A stretch of 64,000 nt of DNA. It comes from Aplectana chamaeleonis. Taxonomy: Eukaryota; Nematoda; Chromadorea; Rhabditida; Cosmocercidae. The translations under genes were made by a program, and so were the position numbers. Each line of letters starts with the position of its first letter. Position 1 is the stretch's first letter. The notes under the pieces were generated by a model, which did no database searches, was not told where the DNA came from, and saw only the letters and a program-made list of their open reading frames with translations. Positions 29,701 through 41,735 of the stretch are shown in pieces. The DNA is taken from positions 186,001 through 250,000 of the forward strand of contig JAPDOI010000291.1 of NCBI GenBank assembly GCA_029168955.1, in the 5' to 3' direction.

Positions 29701-32700
29701 CTCGGCGCACTCCCACTTGGGTCCCATACACTTTCTCCGGCGCTCGGCGCACTCCTATTTGGGTCCAACTCACTTTTTCCGGCGCTCGGCGCACCCCAGT
29801 TGGGTCCAACACACTTTTCCCGGCGCTCCGCACACTCCCAGTTGGGTCCAACACACTTTTCCGGCGCTCTGCGCACTCACACTTGGGTCCAATACACTTT
29901 TCTCGCCGCTCGGGGCACTCCCAGTTGGGTCCGACACATTTTTCCCGTCCCGTACACTTTCCCCGGCGCTCAGCGCTCTCCACGTTGGGTCGAACACACT
30001 TTTCTCGGCGCTCGGCGCACTCCCGGTTGGTTCCCACACACTTTTCTCCGCGCCAGGAGCACCCGCAGTTGGGTTCCACACACTTTTCCCGGCGCTCGGC
30101 GCACTCACATTTGGGTCCCGTACACTTTCGCCGGCGCTCGGCGCACTCCCAGTTGGGTCCCACACACTTTTCCCGGCGCTCGGCGCACTCACGTTTGGTT
30201 CCAGCACACATTTCTCGGCGCTCGGCGCCTTTCCAGTTAGGACCCACACACTTTCCCCGGCGCTCGGCGCACTCCCAGTTGGGTCCCACACACTTTTCCC
30301 GGCGCTCCGCGCACTCACATTTGGGTCCCGTACACTTTCGCCGGCGCTCGGCGCACTCCCAGTTGGGTCCGACACATTTTTCCCGTCCCGTACACTTTCC
30401 CCGGCGCTCAGCGCTCTCCACGTTGGGTCCGACACACTTTTCTCGGCGCTCCGCACACTCCCAGTTGGGTCCAACACACTTTTCCGGCGCTCTGCGCACT
30501 CCCAATTGGGTCCAACACTTTTTTCTCGCCGCTCTGGGCACTCCCAGTTGGGTCCGACACATTTTTCCCGTCCCGTACACTTTCCCCGGCACTCAGCGCT
30601 CTCCACGTTGGGTCCAACACACTTTTCTCGGCGCTTGGAGCACTCACATTTTGGTCCGACACACTTTCTCCGGCGCTCGGCGCAATCCCAGTTGGGTCCA
30701 ACACACTTTTCCCGGCGCTCGGCGCATTCCCATTTGGGTCCCGTACACTATCTCCGGCGCTCGGCGCACTCCTAGTTGGGTCCAACACACTTTCTCCGGC
30801 GCTCGGCGCACTCCTATTTGTGTCCAACTCACTTTTTCCGGCGCTCGGCGCACTCCCAGTTGGGTCCCACACACTTTTCCCGGCGCTCTGCGCACTCACA
30901 CTTGGGTCCAATACACTTTTCTCGCCGCTCGGGGCACTCCCAGTTGGGTCCGACACATTTTTCCCGTCCCGTACACTTTCCCCGGCGCTCAGCGCTCTCC
31001 ACGTTGGGTCGAACACACTTTTCTCGGCGCTCGGCGCACTCCCGGTTGGTTCCCACACACTTTTCTCCGCGCCAGGAGCACCCACAGTTGGGTTCCACAC
31101 ACTTTTCCCGTCGCTCGGCGCACTCACATTTGGGTCCAACACACATTTATCGGCACTCGGCGCACTCCCAGTTGGGTCCGACGTACTTTTCCCGGCGCTC
31201 GGCGAACTCACAGTGGAGTCCCACACACTTTTCTCGACGCTCGGCGCACTCACTTTTGGGTCCAACACACATTTATCGGCGATCGGCGCACTCCCTGTTG
31301 GTACCGTACACTTTTCACGGCGCTCGGCACTTTCCCAGTTGGGTCCAACACACTTTTCCCGGCGCTGTGCGCACTCCCACTTGGGTCCAACACACTTTTC
31401 TCGGCGCTCAGTGCACTCCAAGTTGGGTCCAACACACGTTTCTCGGCGCCAGAAGCACCCCCAGTTGGGTCCAACACACTTTTCTCGGCGCTCGGCGCGC
31501 TCCCAGTTGGGTCCAACACACTTTTCCCGCCGCTCGGCGCACTCCCATTTGGGTCCCACACACTTTTCACGGCGCTCGGCACTTTCCCAGTTGGGTCCAA
31601 CACACTTTTCCCGGCGCTGTGCGCACTCCCACTTGGTTCCAACACACTTTTCCCGGCGCTGTGCGCACTCCCACTTGGTTCCAACACACTTTTCCCGGCG
31701 CTCGACGCACTCCCATTTAGGCCCCACACACTTTTCACGGCGCTCGGCACTTTCCCAGTTGGGTCCGACACACTTTTCCCGGCGCTATGCGCACTCCCAG
31801 TTGGGTCCCATACACTTTCTCCGGCGCTCGGCGCATTCCTATTTGGGTCCAACTCACTTTTTCCGGCGCTCGGCGCACTCCCAGTTGGGTCCGACACACT
31901 TTTCCCGGCGCTCCGCACACTCCCAGTTGGGTCCAACATACTTTTCCGGCGCTGTGCGCACTCACACTTGGGTCCAATACACTTTTCTCGCCGCTCGGGG
32001 CACTCCCAGTTGGGTCCGACACATTTTTCCCGTCCCGTACACTTTCTCCGGCGCTCAGCGCTCTCCACGTTGGGTCGAACACACTTTTCTCGGCGCTCGG
32101 CGCACTCCCGGTTGGTTCCCACACACTTTTCACGGCGCTCGGCTCTTTCCCAGTTGGGTCCGACACACTTTTCCCGGCGCTGTGCGCACTCCCAGTTGGG
32201 TCCAACTCACTTTTTCCGGCGCTCGGCGCACTCCCAGTTGGGTCCGACACACTTTTCTCGGCGCTCCGCACACTCCCAGTTGGGTCCAACACACTTTTCC
32301 GGCGCTCTGCGCACTCACATTTGGGTCCAATACACTTTTCTCGCCCCTCGGGGCACTTCCAGTTGGGTCCGACTCATTTTTCCCGTCCCGTACACTTTCC
32401 CCGGCGCTCAGCGCTCTCCACGTTGGGTCGAACACACTTTTCTCGGCGCTCGGCGCACTCCCGGTTGGTTCCCACACACTTTTCTCGGCGCCAGGAGCAC
32501 CTCCAATCGGGTCCTACACACTTTTCCCGGCGCTCGGCGCACTCCCAGTTGGGTCCAACACACTTCTACCGGCGCTCGGCGCACTCCCAGTTGAGTCCCA
32601 TACACTTTTCCCGGTGCTCGGCGCACTCCCAGTTGGGTCCAACACACATTTCTCGGCGCTCGGAGCACTCCCATTGGGTCCACACACTTTTCTCGCGCTC

Positions 32701-35700
32701 GGGCACTCCCAGTTGGGTCCAACACACTTTTCCCGGCGCTCGGCGCACTCCCATTTGGGTCCAACACACTTTCTCGGCGCTCGGCGCACTCCAGTTGGGT
32801 CCAACACACTTTTCTCGGCGCTCGGCACTCCCAGTTGGGTCCAACACACTTTTCCCGGCGCTCGGCGCACTCCCAGTTGGGTCCAACACACTTTTCCGGC
32901 GCTCGGCGCACTCCCAGTTGGGTCCAACACACTTTTCCGGCGCTCTGCGCACTCACATTTGGGTCCAATACACTTTTCTCACCGCTCGGAGCACTCCCAG
33001 TTGGGTCCGACACATTTTTCCCGTCCCGTACACTTTCCCCGGCGCTCAGCGCTCTCCACGTTGGGTCGAACACACTTTTCTCGGCGCTCGGCGCACTCCC
33101 GGTTGGTTCCCACACTTTTCTCCGCGCTCGGCGCCCCCCCATTTGGGTACAACACACTTTTCCCGGCGCTCGGCGCACTCACATTTGGGTCCCGTGCACT
33201 TTCCCCGGCGCTCAGCGCACTCCCAGTTGGGTTCCATACACTTTTTCCGGATGCTCAGCGCACTCCCAGTTGGGTTCCATACACTTTTTCCGGAGTTGGG
33301 TCCAACACACATTTCTCGGCGCTCGGCGCACTCCCACTTGGGTTCAACACACACACTTTCTCGGCGCTCAGCGCACTCCACGTTGGGTCCAACACACTTT
33401 TCTCGGCGCTCGGCGCACTCCCAGTTGGGTCCACACACTTTTCCGGCGCTCGGCACTCCCAGTTGGGTCCAACACACTTTTCTCGGCGCTCAGCGCACTC
33501 CCAGTTGGGACCCACACACTTTCCCGGCGCTCGGCGCACTCACATTTGGGTCCAACACACATTTATCGGCGCTCGGCGCACTCCCAGTTGGGTCCCACAC
33601 ACTTTTCACGGCGCTCGGCACTTTCCCAGTTGAGTCCAACACACTTTTCCCGGCGCTGTGCGCACTCCCACTTGGGTCCAACACGCTTTTCTCGGCGCTC
33701 GGAGCACTCCTAGTTGGGTCCAACTCACTTTTCCCGGCGCTCGGCGCACTCCCATTTGGGTCCCGTACACTTTTCACGGCGCTCGGCACTTTCCCAGTTG
33801 GGTCCGACACAATTTTACCGGCGCTATGCGCACTCCCAGTTGGGTCCCATACACTCTCTCCGGCGCTCGGCGCATTCCTATTTGGGTCCAACTCACTTTT
33901 TCCGGCGCTCGGCGCACTCCCAGTTGGGTCCGACACACTTTTCCCGGCGCTCCGCACACTCCCAGTTGGGTCCAACATACTTTTCCGGCGCTCTGCGCAC
34001 TCACACTTGGGTCCAATACACTTTTCTCGCCGCTCGGGGCACTCCCAGTTGGGTCCGACACATTTTTCCCGTCCCGTACACTTTTACCGGCGCTCAGCGC
34101 AATCCAAGTTGGATCCAACACACTTTTCTCGGCGCTCAGCGCACTCCCGGTTGGTTCCCAAACACTTTTCTCGGCGCCAGGAGCACCCCCAATCGGGTCC
34201 TACACACTTTTCCCGGCGCTCGGCGCACTCCCAGTTGGGTCCAACACACTTTCCCCAGCGCACGGCGCAGTCCCAGTTGGGTCCCACACACTTTTCCCGG
34301 CGCTCGGCGCACTCACAGTTGGCTTCAACACACTTTCTCGGCGCTCGGTGCACTATCAATTGGGTCCAACACACTTTTCCCGGCGCTCGGCGCACTTTCA
34401 GTTGGGTCCCGTACAACCTCTCCGGCGCTCGGCGCACTCCCAGTTGGGTTCAACACACTTTTCCTGGCGCTCGGCGCACTCCCAGTTGGGTCCGACACAT
34501 TTTCCCGTTCCGTACACTTTCCCCGGCGCTCAGCGCACTCCCACGTTGGGTCCAACACACTTTTCTCGGCGCTCGGCGCACCCCAGTTGGGTCCAACACA
34601 CTTTTCCGGCGCTCGGCGCACTCCCATTTGGGTCCCACACTTTCTCGGCGCTCGGCGCACTCCCAGTTGGGTCCAACACACTTTTCCCGGCGCTGTGCGC
34701 ACTCCCACTTGGGTCCAACACACTTTTCCCGGCGCTCGGCGCACTCCCATTTGGGTCCCACACACTTTTCACGGCGCTCGGCACTTTCCCAGTTGGGTCC
34801 AACACACTTTTCCCGGAGCTGTGCGCACTCCCACTTGGGTCCAACACACATTTCTCGGCGCTCAGCGCACTCCTAGTTGGGTCCAACACACTTTTCCCGG
34901 CGCTCGACGCACTCCCATTTAGGCCCCACACACTTTTCACGGCGCTCGGCACTTTCCCAGTTGGGTCCAACACACTTTTCCGGCGCTCTGCGCACTCACA
35001 TTTGGGTCCAATACACTTTTCTCGCCGCTCGGGGCACTCCCAGTTGGGTTCGACACATTTTTCCCGTCCCGTACACTTTCCCCGGCGCTCAGCGCTCTCC
35101 ACGTTGGGTCGAACACACTTTTCTCGGCGCTCGGCGCACTCCCGGTTGGTTCCCACACACTTTTCCCATCGCTCGGCGCACTCACATTTGGTTCCCGTAC
35201 ACTTTCGCCGGCGCTCGGCGCACTCACATTTGGGTCCAACACACATTTATCGGCGCTCGGCGCACTCCCAGTTGGGTCCCACACACTTTTCCCGGCGCTC
35301 GGCGAACTCACAGTGGAGTCCCACACACTTTTCTCGACGCTCGGCGCACTCACTTTTGGGTCCAACACACATTTATCGGCGATCGGCGCACTCCCTGTTG
35401 GTACCGTACACTTTATACGGCGCTCAGTGCACTCCAAGTTGGGTTCAACACACTTTTCTCGGCGCCAGAAGCACCCCCAGTTGGGTCCAACACACTTTTC
35501 TCGGCGCTCGGCGCGCTCCCAGTTGGGTCCCACACACTTTTCACGGCGCTCGGCACTTTCCCAGTTGGGTCCAACACACTTTCTCGGCGCTCGGCGCTCC
35601 CAGTTGGGTCCAACCCACTTTTCTCGGCGCTCGGCGCGCTCCCAGTTGGGTCCCACACACTTTTCACGGCGCTCGGCACTTTCCCAGTTGGGTCCAACAC

Positions 35701-38700
35701 ACTTTTCCCGGCGCTGTGCGCACTCCCACTTGGGTCCAACACACTTTTCTCGGTGCTCAGCGCACTCCTAGTTGGGTCCAACACACTTTTCCCGGCGCTC
35801 GACGCACTCCCATTTAGGCCCACTTTTCACGGCGCTCGGCACTTTCCCAGTTGGGTCCGACACACTTTTCCCGGCGCTATGCGCACTCCCAGTTGGGTCC
35901 CACACACTTTCTCCGGCGCTCGGCGCACTCCTATTTGGGTCCAACTCACTTTTTCCGGCGCTCGACGCACTCCCAGTTGGGCCCGACACACTTTTCTCGG
36001 CGCTCCGCACACTCCCAGTTGGGTCCAACACACTTTTCCGGCGCTCTGCGCACTCACACTTGGGTCCAATACACTTTTCTCGCCGCTCGGGGCACTCCCA
36101 GTTGGGTCCGACACATTTTTCCGTCCCGTACACTTTCCCCGGCGCTCAGCGCTCTCCACGTTGGGTCGAACACACTTTTCTCGGCGCTCGGCGCACTCCC
36201 GGTTGGTTCCCACACACTTTTCACGGCGCTCGGCACTTTCCCAGTTGGGTCCGACACACTTTTCCCGGCGCTGTGCGCACTCCCAGTTGGGTCCCACACA
36301 CTTTCTCCGGCGCTCGGCGCACTCCCAGTTGGGTCCCACACACTTTTCCCGGCGCTCGGCGCACTCACATTCGGGTCCAACACACATTTATCGGCTCTCG
36401 GCGCACTCCCAGTTGGGTCCCACACACTTTTCCCGGCGCTCGGCGAACTCACAGTGGAGTCCCACACACTTTTGTCGACGCTCGGCGCACTCACTTTTGG
36501 GTCCAACACACATTTATCGGCGCTCGGCGCACTCCCTGTTGGTACCGTACACTTTATACGGCGCTCAGTGCACTCCAAGTTGGGTCCAACACACTTTTCT
36601 CGGCGCCAGAAGCACCCCCAGTTGGGTCCAACACACTTTTCTCGGCGCTCGGCGTGCTCCCAGTTGGGTTCAGCACACTTCTCCCGGCGCTTGGCGCACT
36701 CCTAGTTGGGTCCCACACACTTTTCACGGCGCTCGGCACTTTCCCATTTGGGTCCAACACACTTTTCCCGGCGCTGTGCGCACTCCCACTTGGGTCCAAC
36801 ACACTTTTCCCGGCGCTCAGCGCACTCCTAGTTGGGTCCAACACACTTTTCCCGGCGCTCGACGCACTCCCATTTAGGCCCCACACACTTTTCACGGCGC
36901 TCGGCACTTTCCCAGTTGGGTCCGACACATTTTTCCCGTCCCGTACACTTTCCCCGGCGCTCAGCGCTCTCCACGTTGGGACCCACACACTTTCCCCGGC
37001 ACTCGGCGCACTCCAAGTTTGGTCCCACACACTTTTCCCGGCGCTCGGCGCACTCCCATTTGGGTCCCGTACACTTTCTCCGGCGCTCGGCGCACTCCCA
37101 GTTGGGTCCGACACATTTTTCCCGTTCCGTACACTTTCCCCGGCGCTCAGCGCTCTCCACGTTGGGTCCAACACACTTTTCTCGGCGCCAGAAGCACCCC
37201 CAGTTAGGTCCAACACACTTTTCCCGGCGCTCGGCGCACTCCCATTTGGGTCCCACACGCTTTTCACGGCGCTCGGCACTTTCCCAGTTGGGTCCAACAC
37301 ACTTTTCCCGGCGCTCGGCGCACTCCCATTTGGGTCCCACACACTTTTCACGGCGCTCGGCACTTTCCCAGTTGGGTCCAACACACTTTTCCCGGAGCTG
37401 TGCGCACTCCCACTTGGGTCCAACACACATTTCTCGGCGCTCAGCGCACTCCTAGTTCGGTCCAACACACTTTTCCCGGCGCTCGACGCACTCCCATTTA
37501 GGCCCCACACACTTTTCACGGCGCTCGGCACTTTCCCAGTTGGGTCCAACACACTTTTCCCGGCGCTGTGCGCACTCACATTTGGGTCCAGCACACATTT
37601 CTCGGCGCTCGGCGCCTTCCAGTTGGGACCCACACGCTTTCCCCGGCGCTCGGCGCACTCCCAGTTTGGTCCCACACACTTTTCCCGGCGCTCGGCGCAC
37701 TCACTCTGGGTCCCATACACTTTCTCCGGCGCTCGGCGCATTCCTATTTGGGTCCAACTCACTTTTTCCGGCGCTCGGCGCACTCCCAGTTGGGTCCGAC
37801 ACACTTTTCCCGTCCCGTACAATTTCCCCGGCGCTCAGCGCTCTCCACGTTGGGTCGAACACACTTTGCTCGGCGCTCGGCGCACTCCCGGTTGGGCCGA
37901 ACACACTTTTCCGGCGCTCTGCGCACTCCCAATTGGGTCCAACACTTTTTTCTCGCCGCTCTGGGCACTCCCAGTTGGGTCCGACACATTTTTCCCGTCC
38001 CGTACACTTTCCCCGGCGCCCAGCGCTCTCCACGTTGGATCGAACACACTTTTCTCGGCGCTCGGCGCACTCCCGGTTGGTTCCCACACACTTTTCTCCG
38101 CGCCAGGAGCACCCCCAGTTGGGTTCCACACACTTTTTCCGGCGCTCGTTGTGCACTCACATTTGGGTCCAACACACTTTTCCCGGCGCTCGACGCACTC
38201 CCATTTAGGTCACACACACTTTTCACGGCGCTCGGCACTTCCCCAGTTGGGTCCAACACACTTTTCCCGGCGCTGTGCGCACCCACATTTGGGTCCAGCA
38301 CACATTTCTCGGCGCTCGGCGCACTCCCAGTTGGGTCCCACACACTTTTCCCGGCGCTCGGCGCACTTACATTTGGGTCCAACACACATTTATCGGCGCT
38401 CGGCGCACTCCCATTTGGGTCCCACACACTTTTCCCGGCGCTCGGCGCACTCACAGTGGAGTCCCACACACTTTTCTCGACACTCGGCGCACCCACTTTT
38501 GGGTCCAACACACAATTATCGGCGCTCGGCGCACTCCCTGTTGGTACCTTACACTCTGTACGGCGCTCAGTGCACTCCAAGTTGGGTCCAACACACTTTT
38601 CTCGGCGCCAGAAGCACCCCCAGTTAGGTCCAACACACTTTTCCCGGCGCTCGGCGCACTCCCATTTGGGTCCCACACGCTTTTTACGGCGCTCGACACT

Positions 38701-39531
38701 TTCCCAGTTGGGTCCAACACACTTTTCCCGGCGCTGTGCGCACTCCCACTTGGGTCCAACACACTTTTCTCGGCGCTCAGCGCACTTCTAGTTGGGTCCA
38801 ACACACTTTTCCCGGCGCTCGACGCACTCCCATTTAGGTCCCACACACTTTTCACGGCGCTCGGAACTTTCCCAGTTGGGTCCAACACACTTTTCCCGGC
38901 GCTGTGCGCACTCACGTTTGGGTCCAGCACACATTTCTCGGCGCTCAGCGCACTCCCAGTTGGGACCCACACACTTTTCCCGGCGTTCGGCGCACTCCCA
39001 GTTGGGTCCCACACACTTTTCCCGGCGCTCGGCGCACTCCCACTTGGGTCCCGTACACTTTCTCCAACGCTCCGCACACTCCCACTTGGGTCCAACACTT
39101 TTTTCCCGCCGCTCTGGGCACTCCCACTTGGGTCCGACACATTTTTCCCGTCCCGTACACTTTCCCCGGCGCTCAGCGCTCTCCACGTTGGGTCGAACAC
39201 ACTTTTCTCGGCGCTTGGCGCACTCCCGGTTGGTTCCCACACACTTCTCTCCGCGCCAGGAGCACCCCCAGTTGGGTTCCACACACTTTTCCCGGCGCTT
39301 GTCGCACTCACATTTGGGTCCCGTACACTTTTCCCGGCGCTCGGCGCACTCACATTTGGGTCAAACACACATTTATCGGCGCTCGGCGCACTCGCAGTTG
39401 GGTCCCACACACTTTTTCCGGCGCTCGGCGCACTCACGGTGGGGTCCCACACACTTTTCTCGACCCTCGGCGCACTCACTTTTGGGTCCAACACACATTT
39501 ATCGGCGCTCGGCGCACTCCCAGTTGGTACC
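11746..39531. repeat. Sub-domain of main array carrying GGTACC-marked higher-order repeats
   Basis: A unit variant reading CTGTTGGTACCGTACAC is absent from the first 11.7 kb and then recurs. GGTACC in this or a near-identical context starts at 11,746, 13,267, 14,794, 16,568, 18,944, 20,900, 22,050, 26,151, 26,947, 28,488, 31,300, 35,400, 36,541, 38,543 and 39,526; 19,842 has GGTACC in another context. Spacings of 1,521, 1,527 and 1,541 bp recur, and 4,101 and 4,100 bp also occur. The variant is usually preceded by GAACTCACAGTGGAGTCCC and followed by units containing CCAGAAGCACCCCCAG, CGGCGCGCTCCCAG and CTGTGCGCACTCCCAC in a fixed order. This shows block duplication of tens of units, not single-unit slippage. 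Confidence 0.85.
23521..25040. repeat. Recent about 1.08-kb block duplication inside the main array
   Basis: The block starting at 23,521 recurs at 24,603 with the same order of private variants: CTCCTAGTTGGG, ACACATATCTCGCCG, CTCGCCGCACTCCCGG and CTCGCCCCTCGGGGC. Translating equivalent frames from 23,528 and from 24,610 gives the same residues for about 165 codons, so roughly 500 bp are identical or nearly so. The offset is 1,082 bp. Downstream the copies diverge in unit order, as expected after unequal exchange. Confidence 0.85.
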
Positions 39532-39730
39532 GTACACTTTCTACGGCGCTTAGTGCACTCCAAGTTGGGTCCAACACACCTTTCTCGGCGTCAGAAGCAC
39601 CCCCAGCTGGGTCCAACACATTTTTCGCGGCGCTCGGCGCACTCCCATTTGGGTCCCACACACTTTTCACGGCGCCAGAAGCATCTCCCAGTTAGGTCCA
39701 ACACACTTTTCCCGGCGCTCTTCGCTATAC

Positions 39731-40080
39731 ATGGGCATTCGACCCGAGTTTTCGAATGAATGAATAATTCGAATACAGCCATTTCAAAAATTCCGAATAA
39801 ATGAATACATTCGAAAAATGCCTTTTAAAAAATCCCGAATAAATGAATACATTCGAATAATGCCTTTTTAAAAATCCCGAAAAAATGAATTTATTCGAAT
39901 AAGGCGGTTTCAAAATTCCCGAGTAAATGAATATATTCGAATAAGGCGTTTTAAAAATTCCCGAATAAATGAATATATTCGAATAAGGCGTTTTCAAAAT
40001 TCCCGAATTAATAAATATGTTCGAATAAGGCGTTTTTAAAATTCCCGAATAAATGAATGTATTCGAAAAGTCGACCAACT
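39731..40080. repeat. AT-rich 42-bp minisatellite
   Basis: About eight copies of a unit containing CCCGAATAAATGAATA, then TATTCGAATAAGGCG and a T/A-rich joint. ATTCGAA-type motifs sit at about 39,768, 39,809, 39,851, 39,893, 39,935, 39,977, 40,019 and 40,061, giving a period of 42 bp. The sequence is unrelated to the GC-rich satellite that ends a few bases to the left. The minus strand is open for 117 codons with a 14-residue period (FIYSGILKTPYSNI), an expected by-product of a 3n repeat. It is followed at 40,081-40,140 by palindromic CGAATATTCG-type DNA. Confidence 0.93.
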
Positions 40081-40847
40081 ATCCGAATATTCGGATCCTA
40101 TTCGAATATTCGAATAATATTCGACATTTCGAAATCAAGGTCAATATCACCCCGGAACTTTGACTTCTGAAGAAACTACTCAGAACCTTCGGAACATCAT
40201 GCGAGCAGCATAAAATGCCCTCAACATGTTTCCGACATGTTATTTCGTCTCGCGCAGCTTACAAACATGCTTCCGCAGCGGGTTTTCCAGGAAAGCAATA
40301 GGTGGTGCAATCCGGGAGCGAGCGAACGTGTTACCGTCAGGGATCGAACATATTACGGCATCGTCAAGCTGGCGATTTGAATTTTAGCTCGCTCGCTGCA
40401 ATCGATTTCTCGCCAACGTTCTCACTACTAGTTCTCCCCCTCCCCCTCATAACTGCTGATGGATTTGTGCTTTCCTTGTCCTGATTTTCATGATTTTTTT
40501 GTTATGTTGTGTTATGAGCTGAGCGATTGCCACAGAACATCTCCCAATGCTGGGCGGAGTAATGCACTGTAATTCTTACAGTCATTTTGTCACAGTTTCA
40601 ATAGCATCTAATATGTATTTTCTTGTCTTTCTTTATCGATTCCCCTCGTTTGAGGCACAGTCCAACCTCAGGGGTAATTTTTTTGTTATAGTCGGACCGC
40701 TGTACATGTAAGGCAACCCTCGCAAGCGCAACTCCTCAAATCGCTGAAATAAGTGAGAAAAAAAAACGAGGTAAAAGGTAATCTCGTCCCAGAAAAGAGC
40801 AAATGGGACACGCCCACCTACCGATAAGTTTTTGATATCAATATGTA
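40081..40847. other. Intergenic DNA, no gene recognised
   Basis: The first 60 bases are rich in TTCGAA and CGAATATTCG palindromes. The remainder is AT-rich with C/T-rich stretches (CTCCCCCTCCCCCTC near 40,434). Only short open frames occur (60 and 68 codons), with no similarity I recognise. It may hold a dispersed non-coding repeat, but no boundary is visible. Confidence 0.5.
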
Positions 40848-41008
40848 TAGTTAGGTCGGTGGCTTGTTTTCTCAAGAAAAAAAAACATTTAAAGTTAAAC
40901 CGTGGCTGGCGCGGCGGTTTGAATCTCACCTGCGGCTGGCTGGTAACTGCTACGCGGTTTAAATTTAGATGTTTCTTCTTGAGGAAGCAAGCCACGAACC
41001 TAACCATA
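40848..41008. repeat. Imperfect inverted repeat (hairpin, about 160 bp)
   Basis: Left arm begins GTTAGGTCGGTGGCTTG and reads through TTTCTCAAGAAA to TTAAACCG. The right arm returns CGGTTTAAATTTAGATG, CTTGAGGAAGCAAGCCAC and GAACCTAAC. Arms are about 55-60 nt with several mismatches and an A-tract length difference; the loop is about 45 nt. No terminal duplication is certain. Probably a decayed MITE or fold-back. Confidence 0.7.
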
Positions 41009-41584
41009 GGTTCACCACGCGCGATAGACTTTATCTAGAATCTTTCAGGCTGAGGAATGAGTTCCCGCACTTTTTTAAGAAATGTTACTTTCAGAATTTT
41101 GTAGCAAAATATCATATAAAATTCGAAAGCACATTTTTCCTGCATCTAATAATCGTTGCCATCTCTCGTGAAAACGGGTTACTTTTGAATTTCACATTTG
41201 AACATGTTGTGCGGTCTAGGTCTTATTATTTAAGAACGTTTATATCCTCTCTCTATGGAAGCACCAAATCGTTTATCATTGATTCCACACTTCAAATCTT
41301 TAAAGACTTCATGTCAGCACAGAAACAGGTTTAAACAAATTCTCGGAGGGAATAAACTTTGCATTTTTTCAAAAAGTTTAACTTCTGAAGTTACTCTTCT
41401 ATACTCAGGTTTCAAGACACAGACTCTATTTATAAGCAATAAGAGGACTTTTCCAATCAACGATACCATTTTTGTATATTATCGACTGTTTTTCGAAAAC
41501 CGGGGAAATCGATCAGAAAGAGATTTTCGGGAAACAATCGATTAGACAAAAAATAGATATATTTAAATGAGGAAATTCTTACAG
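41009..41584. other. Intergenic DNA, nothing recognised
   Basis: AT-rich sequence. The longest open frames (121 and 96 codons, plus strand) overlap each other, have no recognisable motif, and are not supported as genes. Confidence 0.5.
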
Positions 41585-41735
41585 TATGGTGGATCACTGG
41601 TCGAGAGAGCGCCGCGTCGAACACATGTGGCACGCACGCAAGCGAGAAGGTGATGATCCTATCACTACCTCCTCGTTTGCGTGCGTGCCCCATGTGTTCG
41701 ACGCGGCGATCTCTCGAGCAGTGATCGACGATACC
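41585..41735. repeat. Inverted repeat (hairpin, about 150 bp)
   Basis: Left arm starts at GATCACTGGTCGAGAGAG (41,592) and continues through CGCCGCGTCGAACACATG and GCACGCACGCAAGCGAG. The right arm returns CTCGTTTGCGTGCGTGC, CATGTGTTCGACGCGGCG, ATCTCTCGAGCAGTGATC, ending at 41,726, with weaker pairing out to about 41,735. Arms are about 65-70 nt with few mismatches and a short loop. Probably a small fold-back element. Confidence 0.85.

Larger units (their letters stand above)
1..39722. repeat. GC-rich 42-bp satellite array (main array)
   Basis: Tandem array of about 940-950 units. The 42-bp consensus on the plus strand is GGCGCTCGGCGCACTC, then CCAGTTGGGTCC, then AACACACTTTTCCC. Most units differ at a few fixed positions (CCCAG/TCACA/CCCGG before TTGGG; AACAC/CACAC/GACAC/CGTAC after GGGTCC; CTCGGCGC/CTGTGCGC/CTCGACGC/CCAGGAGC in the core). 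These variants recur in the same order, which makes higher-order repeats. Some units are shortened, notably an 18-bp unit before CCCGTCCCGTACAC. The array continues past the left edge and ends at about 39,722. No other element interrupts it. It is strongly GC-rich beside an AT-rich flank. Because 42 = 3 x 14, many frames on both strands stay open, with 14-residue periods such as HFSRRSAHSQLGPT and CVGPNWECAERREK. No promoter, splice structure or non-repeat domain supports coding. Function is unknown; it is satellite DNA, possibly heterochromatic. Confidence 0.97.

Noticed and set aside
1..39722. CRISPR-like array
   Set aside because: Units are contiguous with no unique spacers, in a eukaryotic context.
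1..39722. Telomeric or rDNA repeat
   Set aside because: The unit does not contain the nematode telomere hexamer and has no rRNA-like sequence.
39725..40078. 117-codon minus-strand frame with FIYSGILKTPYSNI repeats
   Set aside because: By-product of the AT-rich 42-bp array.
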